From NCBI GenBank assembly GCA_012729315.1, contig JAAYDI010000059.1, positions 1 through 35,365 on the forward strand: 35,365 nucleotides of DNA. The letters are read 5' to 3'. Positions 25,713 through 34,700 of the stretch are shown piece after piece. The notes beneath the pieces were generated by a model, which was given only the letters and a program-made list of their open reading frames with translations, was not told where the DNA came from and searched no databases. The stretch is from Planctomycetaceae bacterium (GTDB lineage Bacteria; Planctomycetota; Planctomycetia; Pirellulales; Pirellulaceae). The stretch's first letter is position 1. The number at the start of each line of letters is the position of its first letter. The position numbers were made by a program, and so were the translations under genes.

Positions 25713-27473
25713 ATGCAACGTTTCCTCTCCGTCACTGCCGCTGCGTTGATGGCGTTTCAGGTGGGCTGGGCTGCGGCCGGCGATTCGCCCATGCAGTTGA
25801 CCGTGCTGAATTCGATGGAGCGCATACAGCAGCACGAGCCGCCGTTCGGAGCGGGCGCGGCAAACATTGCTGCCGCCCGCAACGAGGTTGAGTCGTTTCA
25901 AGTCGTCGTAGCGGCTCTGGATCGCAACCTGCATGTAACAGGCGTAACGCTGTCGGAGCTGGTTGGTGACGGAGGCGCGAGGATCGGCGGCGACTGCATC
26001 GAGCTGTACCGCGAGGAATACGTGCGCGTACGGCTGTCGACACCCCGGGCCGAACTGCCGCCCGGCCTGTATCCGGACGCGCTGGTGCCACTGGTTGACC
26101 CGACGACGGGCCAGCCGATCCAGCCGCTCGGCCAGCACCAGGAACGGTGGGGCGAGCCGATGATCACCACCGGCCACGACATGTATGCCCTGCCGTTTGA
26201 TGTCTTTGCCGGGCAGAATCAGCCGATCTGGGTCGACGTGCGTGTGCCGCAGGACGCACCTGCTGGCGAGTATCGCGGCGTCTTCCAGGTCACGGCCGGC
26301 GAAGTGCAGGCCGAAGTCCCCGTCACCCTGACGGTCTGGGACTTTGCGCTGCCGGCCGGGCCGACGCACAGCAACCACTTTGGCAGCTTCGCCGGCGTTG
26401 CCCGTTCCTTCGGCGTGGAACGCGACTCGGACGAGGCCCGGGCCATCGAAGACCGGTACTGCCGTGAAATGGCGCGGCATCGCATCAACCCACCGCTCCC
26501 CAGGCATCTGCTGCCCACCGTCAACCCTGACGGTTCGCTGCACATCGACGCCGAACGCCACGCGGCGCTGACCCAGTTCATCACCGAACTGCACGTCACC
26601 GACTTCGAAGTTCCGCGCGCTCCATTCGGACAGCTGCCGCACTCCACCAAAGGCGCGGACTACAAGACCATCGCACCCGCTGAACGCGCGAAGGCGATTC
26701 GCTACTACCGCGACTACTACGAGTACTTGAAAGCAAACCACTGGGAACAGCGCGCGTACATCTACCTGCTGGACGAGCCGAACACACCGGAAAACTATGA
26801 ACAGGTCCTGGTGCTGGCCGCCGTGGCGGAAGAGGCGGCTCCAGAACTGAAGCGGCTGGTGGTCGAGCAGACCTATCCGCACGATCCTTCCTGGCCCGAC
26901 ATCGATCCGGCAATCGACATCTGGTGCCCGTTGTGGGCGTTCATCGATCGCGACACGATCAATCAGAAGCTGCAGGGGGGCGATGCTGTCTGGTCGTACA
27001 CCGCGCTGGTACAGCGAGCGCCAAGGTATCATCCGCACTATGCAGAGGTTGGCGACAAGGATCCGCCCTACTGGCACATCGACCGCCCGCTCCTGGTCTA
27101 CCGTGTGCCGACCTGGATCAACCGGCAGTACGGTATCACCGGCCTGTTGTACTGGAGTACGGTGACGCGCGTGATCGAACCCTGGTTCAATCCGGCCTTT
27201 GCCCACCCGCGACACTTCAACGGAGGCGGGTACCTGTTCTATCCCGGTGTCCCGTGCGGCATCGCAGGCCCGATCACCAGCATGCGGCTGAAGAATCTGC
27301 GCGACGGCATGGAAGACTACGAGTACTTCGCGGTGCTTGACCAGCGTGGCGGCAGCGACGCGGTGCAACGTGCGGTCGACCGCGTGGCGCCAACCTGGTG
27401 GGAGTACACGCGAGATCCTCAGCAGCTGATCGATACCCGTCGCGAGCTGGCCGAAGCGATTCTGGCGAAATAA
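25713..27473 (+). CDS. Secreted GH123-like (DUF4091) beta-N-acetylgalactosaminidase
   Basis: A 586-residue protein. A much longer in-frame extension exists upstream, but ATG 25713 follows GTGGAG at about 25700 and opens a signal peptide (MQRFLSVTAAALMAFQVGWA, cleaved near AAA-GDS). Residues ~25-225 are a beta-sandwich (NEVESFQVVVAAL, PIWVDVRVPQDAPAGEYRG). The barrel (~230-540) carries the adjacent acidic pair Asp354-Glu355 in YIYLLDEPNTPENY, matching the Asp-Glu pair used by GH123 for substrate-assisted hydrolysis of beta-GalNAc. The family C-terminal signature is present as MRLKNLRDGMEDYEYFAVL. GH123 enzymes act on terminal beta-GalNAc of glycosphingolipid- or mucin-type chains; whether this one does is inferred from the family. 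Confidence 0.82.
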   Translation: MQRFLSVTAAALMAFQVGWAAAGDSPMQLTVLNSMERIQQHEPPFGAGAANIAAARNEVESFQVVVAALDRNLHVTGVTLSELVGDGGARIGGDCIELYREEYVRVRLSTPRAELPPGLYPDALVPLVDPTTGQPIQPLGQHQERWGEPMITTGHDMYALPFDVFAGQNQPIWVDVRVPQDAPAGEYRGVFQVTAGEVQAEVPVTLTVWDFALPAGPTHSNHFGSFAGVARSFGVERDSDEARAIEDRYCREMARHRINPPLPRHLLPTVNPDGSLHIDAERHAALTQFITELHVTDFEVPRAPFGQLPHSTKGADYKTIAPAERAKAIRYYRDYYEYLKANHWEQRAYIYLLDEPNTPENYEQVLVLAAVAEEAAPELKRLVVEQTYPHDPSWPDIDPAIDIWCPLWAFIDRDTINQKLQGGDAVWSYTALVQRAPRYHPHYAEVGDKDPPYWHIDRPLLVYRVPTWINRQYGITGLLYWSTVTRVIEPWFNPAFAHPRHFNGGGYLFYPGVPCGIAGPITSMRLKNLRDGMEDYEYFAVLDQRGGSDAVQRAVDRVAPTWWEYTRDPQQLIDTRRELAEAILAK

Positions 27474-27502
27474 CGGCGCTGACTGACAGCCGCCACCGGC
27501 GC

Positions 27503-27526
27503 CCCGCGGTGATTCGTCCCCGCGGG
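27503..27526. terminator. Possible bidirectional hairpin between convergent GH123-like and GH32-like genes
   Basis: CCCGCGG (27503-27509) pairs perfectly with CCGCGGG (27520-27526) around a 10-base loop, in the 64-base gap between two convergent stops. The position suits a shared terminator, but there is no T-run on either strand. Confidence 0.35.
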
Positions 27527-27537
27527 CGGGCACGCAT

Positions 27538-30513
27538 TCAGTCCTGCAGCGGGCAGATCTCGACCTGCTCGAAAACGGCATCCCCGCCCGCGGCAAAGAG
27601 GAACAGGCGATCACCTCCCGGATCCTGCCGCCGCGCGATGAAGGTGCGACGATTGTCAATACAGACGTCGACGATCCGGTCTTTCAGGATGAGATCGAGC
27701 GTAAACGGCCGGTTCAGTTCGGCGACCGCGGGCATCGCGCCGGTGTCACCGTCCATGAGGAGAGCGACCGGCTGCAGGTCGTCCAGCCCGCCTGCGCGCG
27801 GATGCCCGAACTGGACATGTCCCGTCGCAGGACGGAAGGAAAGCTCGGTACCACTGGCATAGTCGCCGTCCCCGCGCACGCAGAGCCCCAGGACCTCGAC
27901 GTTCGCCGACGGAAGCACGCGGAGGCGAATCCGGACATTCTGCGGCACGTTGTCGACGGCCGCGTAGGCCAGCGCCGATCCGGCTCGAATCTGCAGCGAT
28001 GCCAGGTCGCCCGACACATTGCCTCTGTTGTGTGTCACCGCCAACGGCAACGGCGCACCACAGGCCGGGATCAACTCCGGGACGAATCGCAGCCCCAACT
28101 CGCCATCGGGAGCCTGCACGAGTTCCCGCACCACGATATTCCCGCCCCAGCCGGGATAGCCGACCCAGCCCGCGGCCAGCGCTCGCCCCTCCTTGAACTC
28201 GTGCATCTTCGAAAAGAACAGGCCGTCGAAGACGTTCTTGGAGATCTCCTCCCATGGCCCCAGCGGATTCCGCGACTTGTAGATTCGGCTCGAACCGGTC
28301 GTGAAGTAGTACCAGCCGTTCCAGGCAAGCGTGTCGGGACAGATACTGCTCAGGTCATCCCGTTCGGCCGTCTTCCGGAACTCGCTGTCTTCGACGGTCC
28401 ACCAATCCTCCAGATTCTCCGACGCGAAGTGAGTGCGTCCCCCCTCGGCAATCAGGTGGAACAGCCCTGTCTCGGGCACGTAAAAGATGTCACTATCGAA
28501 GCCGGCCTGGACCGGTTTGAAGTCTTTCCGGAAATGGATACCGTCGTCGCTCACCGCGCGGAAGAGCCACGCGCCGCGCTGCGGCTTGTCAAAGAACTGG
28601 ATGCGGCTGCCACAGTCGGTATAGAAGGCATACCACCGCTGGTCCTTCTCGTTGTAGATCACATTCCCAGTCCCCATGGCACACTCCCACTGCTGGGCAA
28701 TCGGAACCGCCAGCGGATGATGGGTCCAGTGCTTGAGATCACGCGAAGAGAAGTGGCCGTACTGATGCGCGCCCAGCCCCCACTTGGCCGCATGGTGCAG
28801 CCGATCGTACAGGTAGAAGACATGGAACTCGCCGTCCTGGCAGGTCACCATGCAGTCACCGGCGTACGCCTTCCCCCGCGGCTTCCAGTACTGAATGCTC
28901 TCCTGCTCTGGTCCCAGGATCTGCTGGTCGCGGATTGCCACCTGCTCCGCGCCCCCGGACAGCGCCACGATCTCTTCCGGCGTCAGCGCGCGATCCCAGA
29001 ATGCAAGGTGATCGATTTCGCCGACAAAGCCGGACTCCAGCTGCCCCTCGGCAGAGAAGCCGGCCCCGAGAAGATACGGGCTGCAGAACCGGTACAGCGC
29101 CCCATGCGGCCATTCCTCGTCGATCAGCACTCCATCGATGTAGAGTTCCACAATCGTGTCAGCGAACCGGATCACCACGTCGTGCCAGCCGTCTCGCCCG
29201 AACCACGCGACCGGCGCGCTGACAGGCAGCACGCCGTCGGCGAAGTTGCGGTTGCGCATCCAGTGACTATCAGCCCCTGTCCCGGCACCTTGGGCCAGCA
29301 GCGCCGCACGCCCCCCTGACCGCATCTGTGCGCTATTCTGCTCGCAGATCACCTGCGAGCCCCCCAGGTGCTCACGACGCCACAGCGCGACGATCGAGAA
29401 ACTGTCGTCCCCCTCCGCCAGTATCGCCGGACCTCGAAGGAACTGACCGCTCTGGAAATGGATCGCGGGGAGTGGTCCGAGGGTTTTGTCGACACGTGTC
29501 GGCATACTGGCTGCCAGAGCCTGCTGCAACGCATTGCCGCGCCCGGAACTGTCCGGCCAGACTGCCACCCGCCCCTGATCGTCACACTGGGCATCCGCGG
29601 CATCAAGCCGCAGAATCAGTCCATCGCGCGGAATCGTATCCGCAGCCGAACTGTGTGAACTGTGTGAACCGCCCACACCCCACTTTGCCAGCAGCCCGGC
29701 CAGGACAGCCTGTGACTCGTCGTCAGAAAGCGGCCGGTCGTAAACCAGTATCTCGGCGATGTCTCCGTCGAGAAACTCCGCCGTCCCCCTTTTGCAGCCC
29801 ACATAGAACGCGTCAGCGCCGACCGCCTGGCGACCAATATCGATCGTGCGTTCCGCCTGGCAATACTGATCCGCAACGGCAACTCGACCATCGTCATGCA
29901 CGCGCACGACGGAGCAGATCCAAGTGCCGGCCTCGTATTCGAGCAGATCGTGGGCGTCGTTGGACTCGCCGTTAAACCCGTAGGTGCCCCGCTCGTGCTG
30001 CGCGTCTGCCCCCGCGTGCGGCCGCGGTATCCCCTCGACGCGTTCCCAAGGCGGGGTGGTGCGCCAGCGATAGAACAGGTCGGTTCCGTTCGCATAGATC
30101 AGGTTCGCCAGAGCGTCACTCGGATCGGCCGTGGCCAGCAGAGGCGCTTTCCACGCGCGGGACGTGTCGCGCAGTCGCAGGCAGATCGAGGCGTGTTTCT
30201 TGCCATCCAGCTGGATCGGCGCCGGCGCGACAGCCGTCAGGTATCCACTGCGGAACCGGGCCACCAGACCATCGCCGCCCCGCGCCAACGAGGCCTGCAG
30301 GTCGGCACCGTCGAGCTGCACGCCCACTTCCACGTCACCGGTGATCGACAAGTGGCTCGCAGCCGCGCCAGCGCCGTTCAGATCCTGCATCTGCCAGAGT
30401 GCGACCGCGTCACGAAAAGCAGATGGGGGCTCGGCAGCTCGCACAGCGTCCGTGACAGCCACAGTCAACACCGCCGACAACACGACCCCGCCAATCACCC
30501 GCCTGCAGTTCAT
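27538..30513 (-). CDS. Secreted GH32-like five-bladed propeller enzyme with two N-terminal LamG-like domains
   Basis: A 991-residue protein. ATG 30513 has AGGAGA about 9 bases upstream and a signal peptide (MNCRRVIGGVVLSAVLTVAV, cleaved near VRA-AEP). Two concanavalin/LamG-like domains come first (~30-275, ending EILVYDRPLSDDE; ~290-525, ending DHLAFWDRALTPEE). A beta-propeller follows (~540-850): YAGDCMVTCQDGEFHVFYLY (Asp553 where GH32 has its nucleophile), GHFSSRDLKHWTHHPLAVP, and KMHEFKEGRALAAGWVG (Glu772, candidate acid/base). A C-terminal GH32-type beta-sandwich (~850-991; FTLDLILKDRIVDVCIDNRR) completes it. GH32 members hydrolyse fructans or sucrose, but the WMNDPNG box is replaced, so the activity may differ. 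It is the last gene of the PHP-to-GH32-like run, 109 bases after the NHL gene, with a T-rich stretch (minus sense) in that gap. Confidence 0.75.
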   Translation of the reverse strand: MNCRRVIGGVVLSAVLTVAVTDAVRAAEPPSAFRDAVALWQMQDLNGAGAAASHLSITGDVEVGVQLDGADLQASLARGGDGLVARFRSGYLTAVAPAPIQLDGKKHASICLRLRDTSRAWKAPLLATADPSDALANLIYANGTDLFYRWRTTPPWERVEGIPRPHAGADAQHERGTYGFNGESNDAHDLLEYEAGTWICSVVRVHDDGRVAVADQYCQAERTIDIGRQAVGADAFYVGCKRGTAEFLDGDIAEILVYDRPLSDDESQAVLAGLLAKWGVGGSHSSHSSAADTIPRDGLILRLDAADAQCDDQGRVAVWPDSSGRGNALQQALAASMPTRVDKTLGPLPAIHFQSGQFLRGPAILAEGDDSFSIVALWRREHLGGSQVICEQNSAQMRSGGRAALLAQGAGTGADSHWMRNRNFADGVLPVSAPVAWFGRDGWHDVVIRFADTIVELYIDGVLIDEEWPHGALYRFCSPYLLGAGFSAEGQLESGFVGEIDHLAFWDRALTPEEIVALSGGAEQVAIRDQQILGPEQESIQYWKPRGKAYAGDCMVTCQDGEFHVFYLYDRLHHAAKWGLGAHQYGHFSSRDLKHWTHHPLAVPIAQQWECAMGTGNVIYNEKDQRWYAFYTDCGSRIQFFDKPQRGAWLFRAVSDDGIHFRKDFKPVQAGFDSDIFYVPETGLFHLIAEGGRTHFASENLEDWWTVEDSEFRKTAERDDLSSICPDTLAWNGWYYFTTGSSRIYKSRNPLGPWEEISKNVFDGLFFSKMHEFKEGRALAAGWVGYPGWGGNIVVRELVQAPDGELGLRFVPELIPACGAPLPLAVTHNRGNVSGDLASLQIRAGSALAYAAVDNVPQNVRIRLRVLPSANVEVLGLCVRGDGDYASGTELSFRPATGHVQFGHPRAGGLDDLQPVALLMDGDTGAMPAVAELNRPFTLDLILKDRIVDVCIDNRRTFIARRQDPGGDRLFLFAAGGDAVFEQVEICPLQD

Positions 30514-30622
30514 CTCGAGTTGTCTCCTGCGCAACAAACTAACTCGCCACCCCCAAAAGAAAAAAAGAAAACCAGTACCCCGTCCATCCCCAACATGAAC
30601 CACACCGTCAGGCAAGTGCGCA

Positions 30623-31612
30623 TCACGGCCTGCACAGCGAGAACTTCTGGGCTCGCCGGCCCTCAATATCCCCCAGGTAAATGTTGCCCTGCGAGTCAAC
30701 GGCGACCGCGTGGACCCAATCCACCGTCCCCGGTTGCCCGGGAGGAGCGACCGGTGTGTCGAGCGGCACGCGGAGGAGGACGTCGCCGGCAGCGTTGAGC
30801 TTCATCAGCACCTGATCCGGCGGTGGTGCGATCACCCAGCCGTCGCCATCAGGCTGCTTCACAGCCGACGAACCACACACCCAGAGTTCGTCGTTGCCGG
30901 TCACCACGCACCCCCACGGCATGATCAAGTCGTCCCACACGGCCAACAGCTGGCCCTCCGTGTCGAAGACCTGGATGCGTGCGTTATTGCGATCGGCCAC
31001 GTAGAGCCGCTGTTGGGAATCGAACGCAACTGCATGGGGCAGGGCAAACTGCCCGGGTCCGGTGCCATCTTCGCCCCACGCCTTGATGAAACGCCCCTGC
31101 TTGTCAAAGTGCACGATACGCCGGTTTCCATAGCCGTCGGAAACGAAGATGTCGCCATTGGGGAGGAAGGCCATATCGGTCGGGCCATCGAAGTGCCGCT
31201 CGTCACAACCTGGCTGGTCCGTTTCGCCAAGTGTCAGCATCACGGCCCCCAGCGGACTGTATTTCCGCACGATATGCGCACGGAAGTCCGCCACCCAGAC
31301 ATTTCCCTCCGGGTCTAACCTGATGTGATGCGTGCCCTCGGGATTACCCGTCGACCAGGTGCGGACCAGGGTTCCACCCTGCTCGTAAACCTGCACGGTC
31401 GGTTCGCCGCGGTGGAAGACGTAGACCTGATCATGCGCGTCCACTGCGACGCCGGACACCGCCTCCCAGGAACACGAAGCCGGTTTCTGAGGCCAGGTCG
31501 GATCAACCGCGCAGCGCACCGGCGGCGCAGCGTCACGTTCCTGTGCAGGTGCACGACCCGGTGCGAAAACCACGAGGCAGGTGACAAGACACAGGCCGCG
31601 GTATAACTGCAT
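30623..31612 (-). CDS. Secreted NHL-repeat beta-propeller protein (peptidylglycine amidating-lyase-like)
   Basis: A 329-residue protein with AGGAGC about 9 bases before the ATG and a signal peptide (MQLYRGLCLVTCLVVFAPGR, cleaved near APA-QER). It consists of NHL repeats forming a six-bladed propeller: DQVYVFHRGEPTVQVYEQGG, GNVWVADFRAHIVRKYSPLG, GDIFVSDGYGNRRIVHFDKQ, RLYVADRNNARIQVFDTEGQ and GNIYLGDIEGRRAQKF. The combination of GYGNRRIVHFD and WGEDGTGPGQFALPH is typical of bacterial relatives of the peptidyl-alpha-hydroxyglycine lyase domain. True lyase activity is not established for such proteins; ligand or sugar binding is equally possible. It lies 62 bases after the Gfo/Idh/MocA stop. Confidence 0.85.
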   Translation of the reverse strand: MQLYRGLCLVTCLVVFAPGRAPAQERDAAPPVRCAVDPTWPQKPASCSWEAVSGVAVDAHDQVYVFHRGEPTVQVYEQGGTLVRTWSTGNPEGTHHIRLDPEGNVWVADFRAHIVRKYSPLGAVMLTLGETDQPGCDERHFDGPTDMAFLPNGDIFVSDGYGNRRIVHFDKQGRFIKAWGEDGTGPGQFALPHAVAFDSQQRLYVADRNNARIQVFDTEGQLLAVWDDLIMPWGCVVTGNDELWVCGSSAVKQPDGDGWVIAPPPDQVLMKLNAAGDVLLRVPLDTPVAPPGQPGTVDWVHAVAVDSQGNIYLGDIEGRRAQKFSLCRP

Positions 31613-31674
31613 GAATTCAGCTCCTGGCGAAGACCGTCCCTCACGTGGCGTGCCACCGTGACAATGACAAGGCG

Positions 31675-33099
31675 TCAGACCTCCAGACCTTCCGCCCCCC
31701 AGGGATCGCGCATGGGGCGTGAGAGCATCGCGTTAACGTCTGCATCGTCTGGACTCCGCTCCGCCGCCGGGTCCCAGGTGAATTTTCGCTTCAGTATTTG
31801 AGCAATGTTGCCCAGGATGCACAGCGACGCCGTGCTGTGCCCGACTTCTACCGGCTCGATCGGGTCCTGTCCGCTCTTGACCGCGTCGAGGAAATTGCGG
31901 ACGTGGTCGGCATCGATCAGTTTCCGGACGTTCTCCTCGCGCGTGGGATTGCTGCTTGGCAAATGGACATCCTGCGGCCCGAGCACCGTGCCTGACAGGT
32001 TCTCCGGGTACGTCCTGAGGCCACCACCCAGGTCGATCTCCAGCCAACCGGCGGTGCCTTCGAACCTGGTCGCAGACGAACTGCGGGTTTCGCAGAACAG
32101 TTCAATGCCGTTGGCATATCGGGCGCGGAATGCCGTCCGGGTGGCAGCCGTGAAGAGGCTCCCGTCGGGCGGGAACTCGGCGCCGTTGTCCTCGAATTCG
32201 ACCGGCGTGGTGCCATCCATCCCCAGCGCCCACTGGGCAATGTCGTTGGTGTGCGCGCCGAAGTTGCACGTCTGCCCGTTGGAATAGTCGAGAATGTAGC
32301 GCCAGCGATGGAAGCAGCGTTCCACGTGATACGGAGCGTCAGGCGCCGGGCCCAGCCAGAAATCGTAGTCAAACCCGTCGGGCACAGGCATGGGCTGCCA
32401 GCCGGGCCCGGGGCCTTCGAAGCTGTTGGGGTCGACCCAGGTGCGAACCGTGTGAATCTGGCCCAGACGTCCGCTCCGCACCAGTTCACAGGCCCGCCGC
32501 ACATTGGGGCTCGATCGAAACTGGGCACCGGTCTGAAACACGCGCTGGTACCTGCGCACCGCTTTGACCATTTGTCGGCCTTGGTTGATGGTCAGTGCCA
32601 GCGGCTTCTCGCAGTACACATCCTTGCCCGCGCGCAGGGCTGCGATCGCGATCAGCGCATGCCAGTGGTCCGGCACGACGATCGCCACGGCATCGATGTC
32701 CGGATGCGCCAGCAGCTCCCGGAAATCAGCATAGGCGGCGCAGCCCTGGTAGCGCCCGCTGCCAGTCTGCTGCGCGTAGTGGTCGTGGACCCAGCGCTGG
32801 GCGGTCTCCCGGCCCAGCACCTGGTCCGGATAGTAGTAGCCCACGCCGCACCGGCGCACGTCGCACACGGCCACCATCTGCATGTCCGTATGCACCAGGA
32901 ACGACGGCACGATGCGCTGGCTCTGATGCCCGCATCCGATCAAGCCCACGTTGATCCGGTTGCTCGGGGCCGTCGCCCCGCGCACACGCGCCGGGACCAC
33001 GGTGGCCGCGCACCACGCACCGGCCGCCGCGGCTGCGGTCTTGAGAAACCGGCGGCGCGTGTGGCTGTGCCCTGTGCGGGTGTGACTGAAGGTTGCCAT
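31675..33099 (-). CDS. Tat-exported Gfo/Idh/MocA-family oxidoreductase
   Basis: A 474-residue protein. I chose ATG 33099 because it begins two bases after the PHP stop and opens a twin-arginine leader (SHTRRRFLKTAAAAAGAW). The Rossmann domain shows the NAD-binding loop VGLIGCGHQSQR (~55-66), AIVVPDHWHALIAIAALRAG and the family CEKPLALT motif. The C-terminal alpha/beta domain (~190-440) contains YDFWLGPAPDAPYHVERCFH, WRYILDYSNGQTCNFGAH and NDIAQWALG. Tat export means it folds in the cytoplasm, presumably with NAD(P) bound. This fold includes GH109 NAD-dependent alpha-N-acetylgalactosaminidases and 3-keto-sugar oxidoreductases, so a glycan-active role fits the neighbourhood, but the substrate cannot be read. 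No ribosome site is visible before the ATG, which suggests translational coupling to the PHP gene. Confidence 0.88.
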   Translation of the reverse strand: MATFSHTRTGHSHTRRRFLKTAAAAAGAWCAATVVPARVRGATAPSNRINVGLIGCGHQSQRIVPSFLVHTDMQMVAVCDVRRCGVGYYYPDQVLGRETAQRWVHDHYAQQTGSGRYQGCAAYADFRELLAHPDIDAVAIVVPDHWHALIAIAALRAGKDVYCEKPLALTINQGRQMVKAVRRYQRVFQTGAQFRSSPNVRRACELVRSGRLGQIHTVRTWVDPNSFEGPGPGWQPMPVPDGFDYDFWLGPAPDAPYHVERCFHRWRYILDYSNGQTCNFGAHTNDIAQWALGMDGTTPVEFEDNGAEFPPDGSLFTAATRTAFRARYANGIELFCETRSSSATRFEGTAGWLEIDLGGGLRTYPENLSGTVLGPQDVHLPSSNPTREENVRKLIDADHVRNFLDAVKSGQDPIEPVEVGHSTASLCILGNIAQILKRKFTWDPAAERSPDDADVNAMLSRPMRDPWGAEGLEV

Positions 33100-33101
33100 G
33101 A

Positions 33102-34475
33102 CTAACAGTACGGCTGGGTCCACGCCGCGGGGCGCGATTGCCAGTCGGGCTTGAGATTCTCTGTGACCTTGACGATCTTGGCACGCACGTACAGATCATC
33201 AGGCTTGAGTGTATACGCCCCCTCGGTCCCTTCGACGGTATCCAGCACGACCCCGATGCTGTCCGAATAGATATCGATCTTGCGGGCCGGGCAACGGGGC
33301 CCTTTCTCCACTTCGATTACGCGGCTGGTTGGATCGTAGTCCTTCTTCGTGCCAATGAACTCGATGCGATACTGGCCTTCCTCGCGGACGTCCATCTTGA
33401 CCGTCAGGCACCGGCCATCGAACTGGATGTCCTGGAAGTCGAGACCGTTGGAGGCGTAGAAGTCCCCCGCGCGAATCGCCTCCAGCAGGTCCTTCACGGA
33501 CAAGCTGGCAGCCCGCACGACGCTCCAGGCACTGGCGTCCCCCTCGTAGCCGTGACGATCGTCAGATCCCATGCCCAGCAACAGCGGCTGCCCGTGCGCT
33601 GCACGATACGCATTGACGACATCCCAGAGCTTCTCAGGTTTCCAGCCCTCAGGATGTGCATCGTACGCACCGTCGATGCCGTTGTTGTTCAATTCGAACA
33701 GGCGGATCTGCGGCAGCGCGATGAAGTCGGCGGCAGTATTGTCGTAGTACCGCCACAGCGGATGGTTCGCCGTGCACAGATAGTCCTGCCCGCCGTAGCA
33801 CTCCTGACTCTTGGCCCAGGTTTTCTCCAGGATATCGCGCGGCTGTTCGCCGGAGATGTACGGAAACACCTCCCGCACATTAATAAAATTCATGTGGACC
33901 TGCCGCCCATCGGTACACCCGCCCGTCTGCTCGTATCCCGGGATCATGAGGAACTTGCCGGGCTCGGCGAACCTCTGCTCCAGCTCCCCAAACGTGGTCA
34001 TCCGCACATACGTCTGCTCGCCGACGGTGATCGTGCGGACCGCATCGGCACCGAACTTCTCCACCGTCTCGTTTACCTGCCGCTGCGTCAGTTTCGGCCA
34101 GCCGGCCTCGGGAGAGATGACCTTCCACAGCGACGTCTCGCCCTGGAACGGGGCCAGATCGGCCGGCGGGTTCTTGAAGCCGAACCCGTCGAAGCGAAGC
34201 TCCTCCGACTGGAAAATGTTGTGATCGGACGGACAGACGAAGTGGTATCCGTGCGTCTTGTACCAGTCGATCGCCCAGTCGGGGAGCGGCGTGCCGTCCG
34301 ACCACTGATTGTGCATGTGCAGATTGCCCTTGAACCACTGCTTGACAGGCGCGGCGGCACCGTCGAGGGCCGCAAGAGCCGGCGATGTGTCCACCAATGC
34401 CGAGGCCGCAACGACTCCGCACGCCTGAAGGAAGGTACGTCGAGATAAGGTACGTCGAGGTGTTGTCTTGACCAT
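33102..34475 (-). CDS. Tat-exported PHP-domain metallo-hydrolase-like protein
   Basis: A 457-residue protein. ATG 34475 has AGGAG about 9 bases upstream and a twin-arginine leader (TLSRRTFLQACGVVAASALV, cleaved near ALA-ALD). The PHP (polymerase and histidinol phosphatase) fold is shown by its metal ligands: HMHNQWSDG, FVCPSDHN, IPGYEQTGG, TANHPLWRYY and GMGSDDRHGYEG. A beta domain (~330-457; DIQFDGRCLTVKMDVREEGQ) follows. PHP proteins hydrolyse phosphoesters with two or three metal ions; secreted planctomycete and Bacteroidetes versions lack defined substrates. It heads the minus-strand run and overlaps functionally with the next gene, whose start is two bases past its stop. Confidence 0.85.
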   Translation of the reverse strand: MVKTTPRRTLSRRTFLQACGVVAASALVDTSPALAALDGAAAPVKQWFKGNLHMHNQWSDGTPLPDWAIDWYKTHGYHFVCPSDHNIFQSEELRFDGFGFKNPPADLAPFQGETSLWKVISPEAGWPKLTQRQVNETVEKFGADAVRTITVGEQTYVRMTTFGELEQRFAEPGKFLMIPGYEQTGGCTDGRQVHMNFINVREVFPYISGEQPRDILEKTWAKSQECYGGQDYLCTANHPLWRYYDNTAADFIALPQIRLFELNNNGIDGAYDAHPEGWKPEKLWDVVNAYRAAHGQPLLLGMGSDDRHGYEGDASAWSVVRAASLSVKDLLEAIRAGDFYASNGLDFQDIQFDGRCLTVKMDVREEGQYRIEFIGTKKDYDPTSRVIEVEKGPRCPARKIDIYSDSIGVVLDTVEGTEGAYTLKPDDLYVRAKIVKVTENLKPDWQSRPAAWTQPYC

Positions 34476-34700
34476 GCGGTCACACTCCTGTCTGGGTTCC
34501 CGGCAGAGCTCATCGGCCCCACAATCTGACCTGGCATTTCCGCCTGTACACTCGTGAATTCCGGGCAACAGTCGTGCGGTCGGTCTGATCGGCCCCCGCA
34601 AGGCCGCGTTCTGTCATCGGCCACCCGCGTCATGTGTTGGCGATGCGCCCGGGATGTTCAAACAGTGTACGCCAGCCAACATGCTACATCAACTCAGCAG

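Noticed and set aside
25692-27659. A 655-codon minus frame opposite the GH123-like gene
   Set aside because: It is antisense to a gene with signal peptide and catalytic DE pair; its own translation has no recognisable features.
33138-34448. A 436-codon plus frame opposite the PHP gene
   Set aside because: No domain or leader; the minus-strand frame has metal-ligand motifs and a Tat leader.
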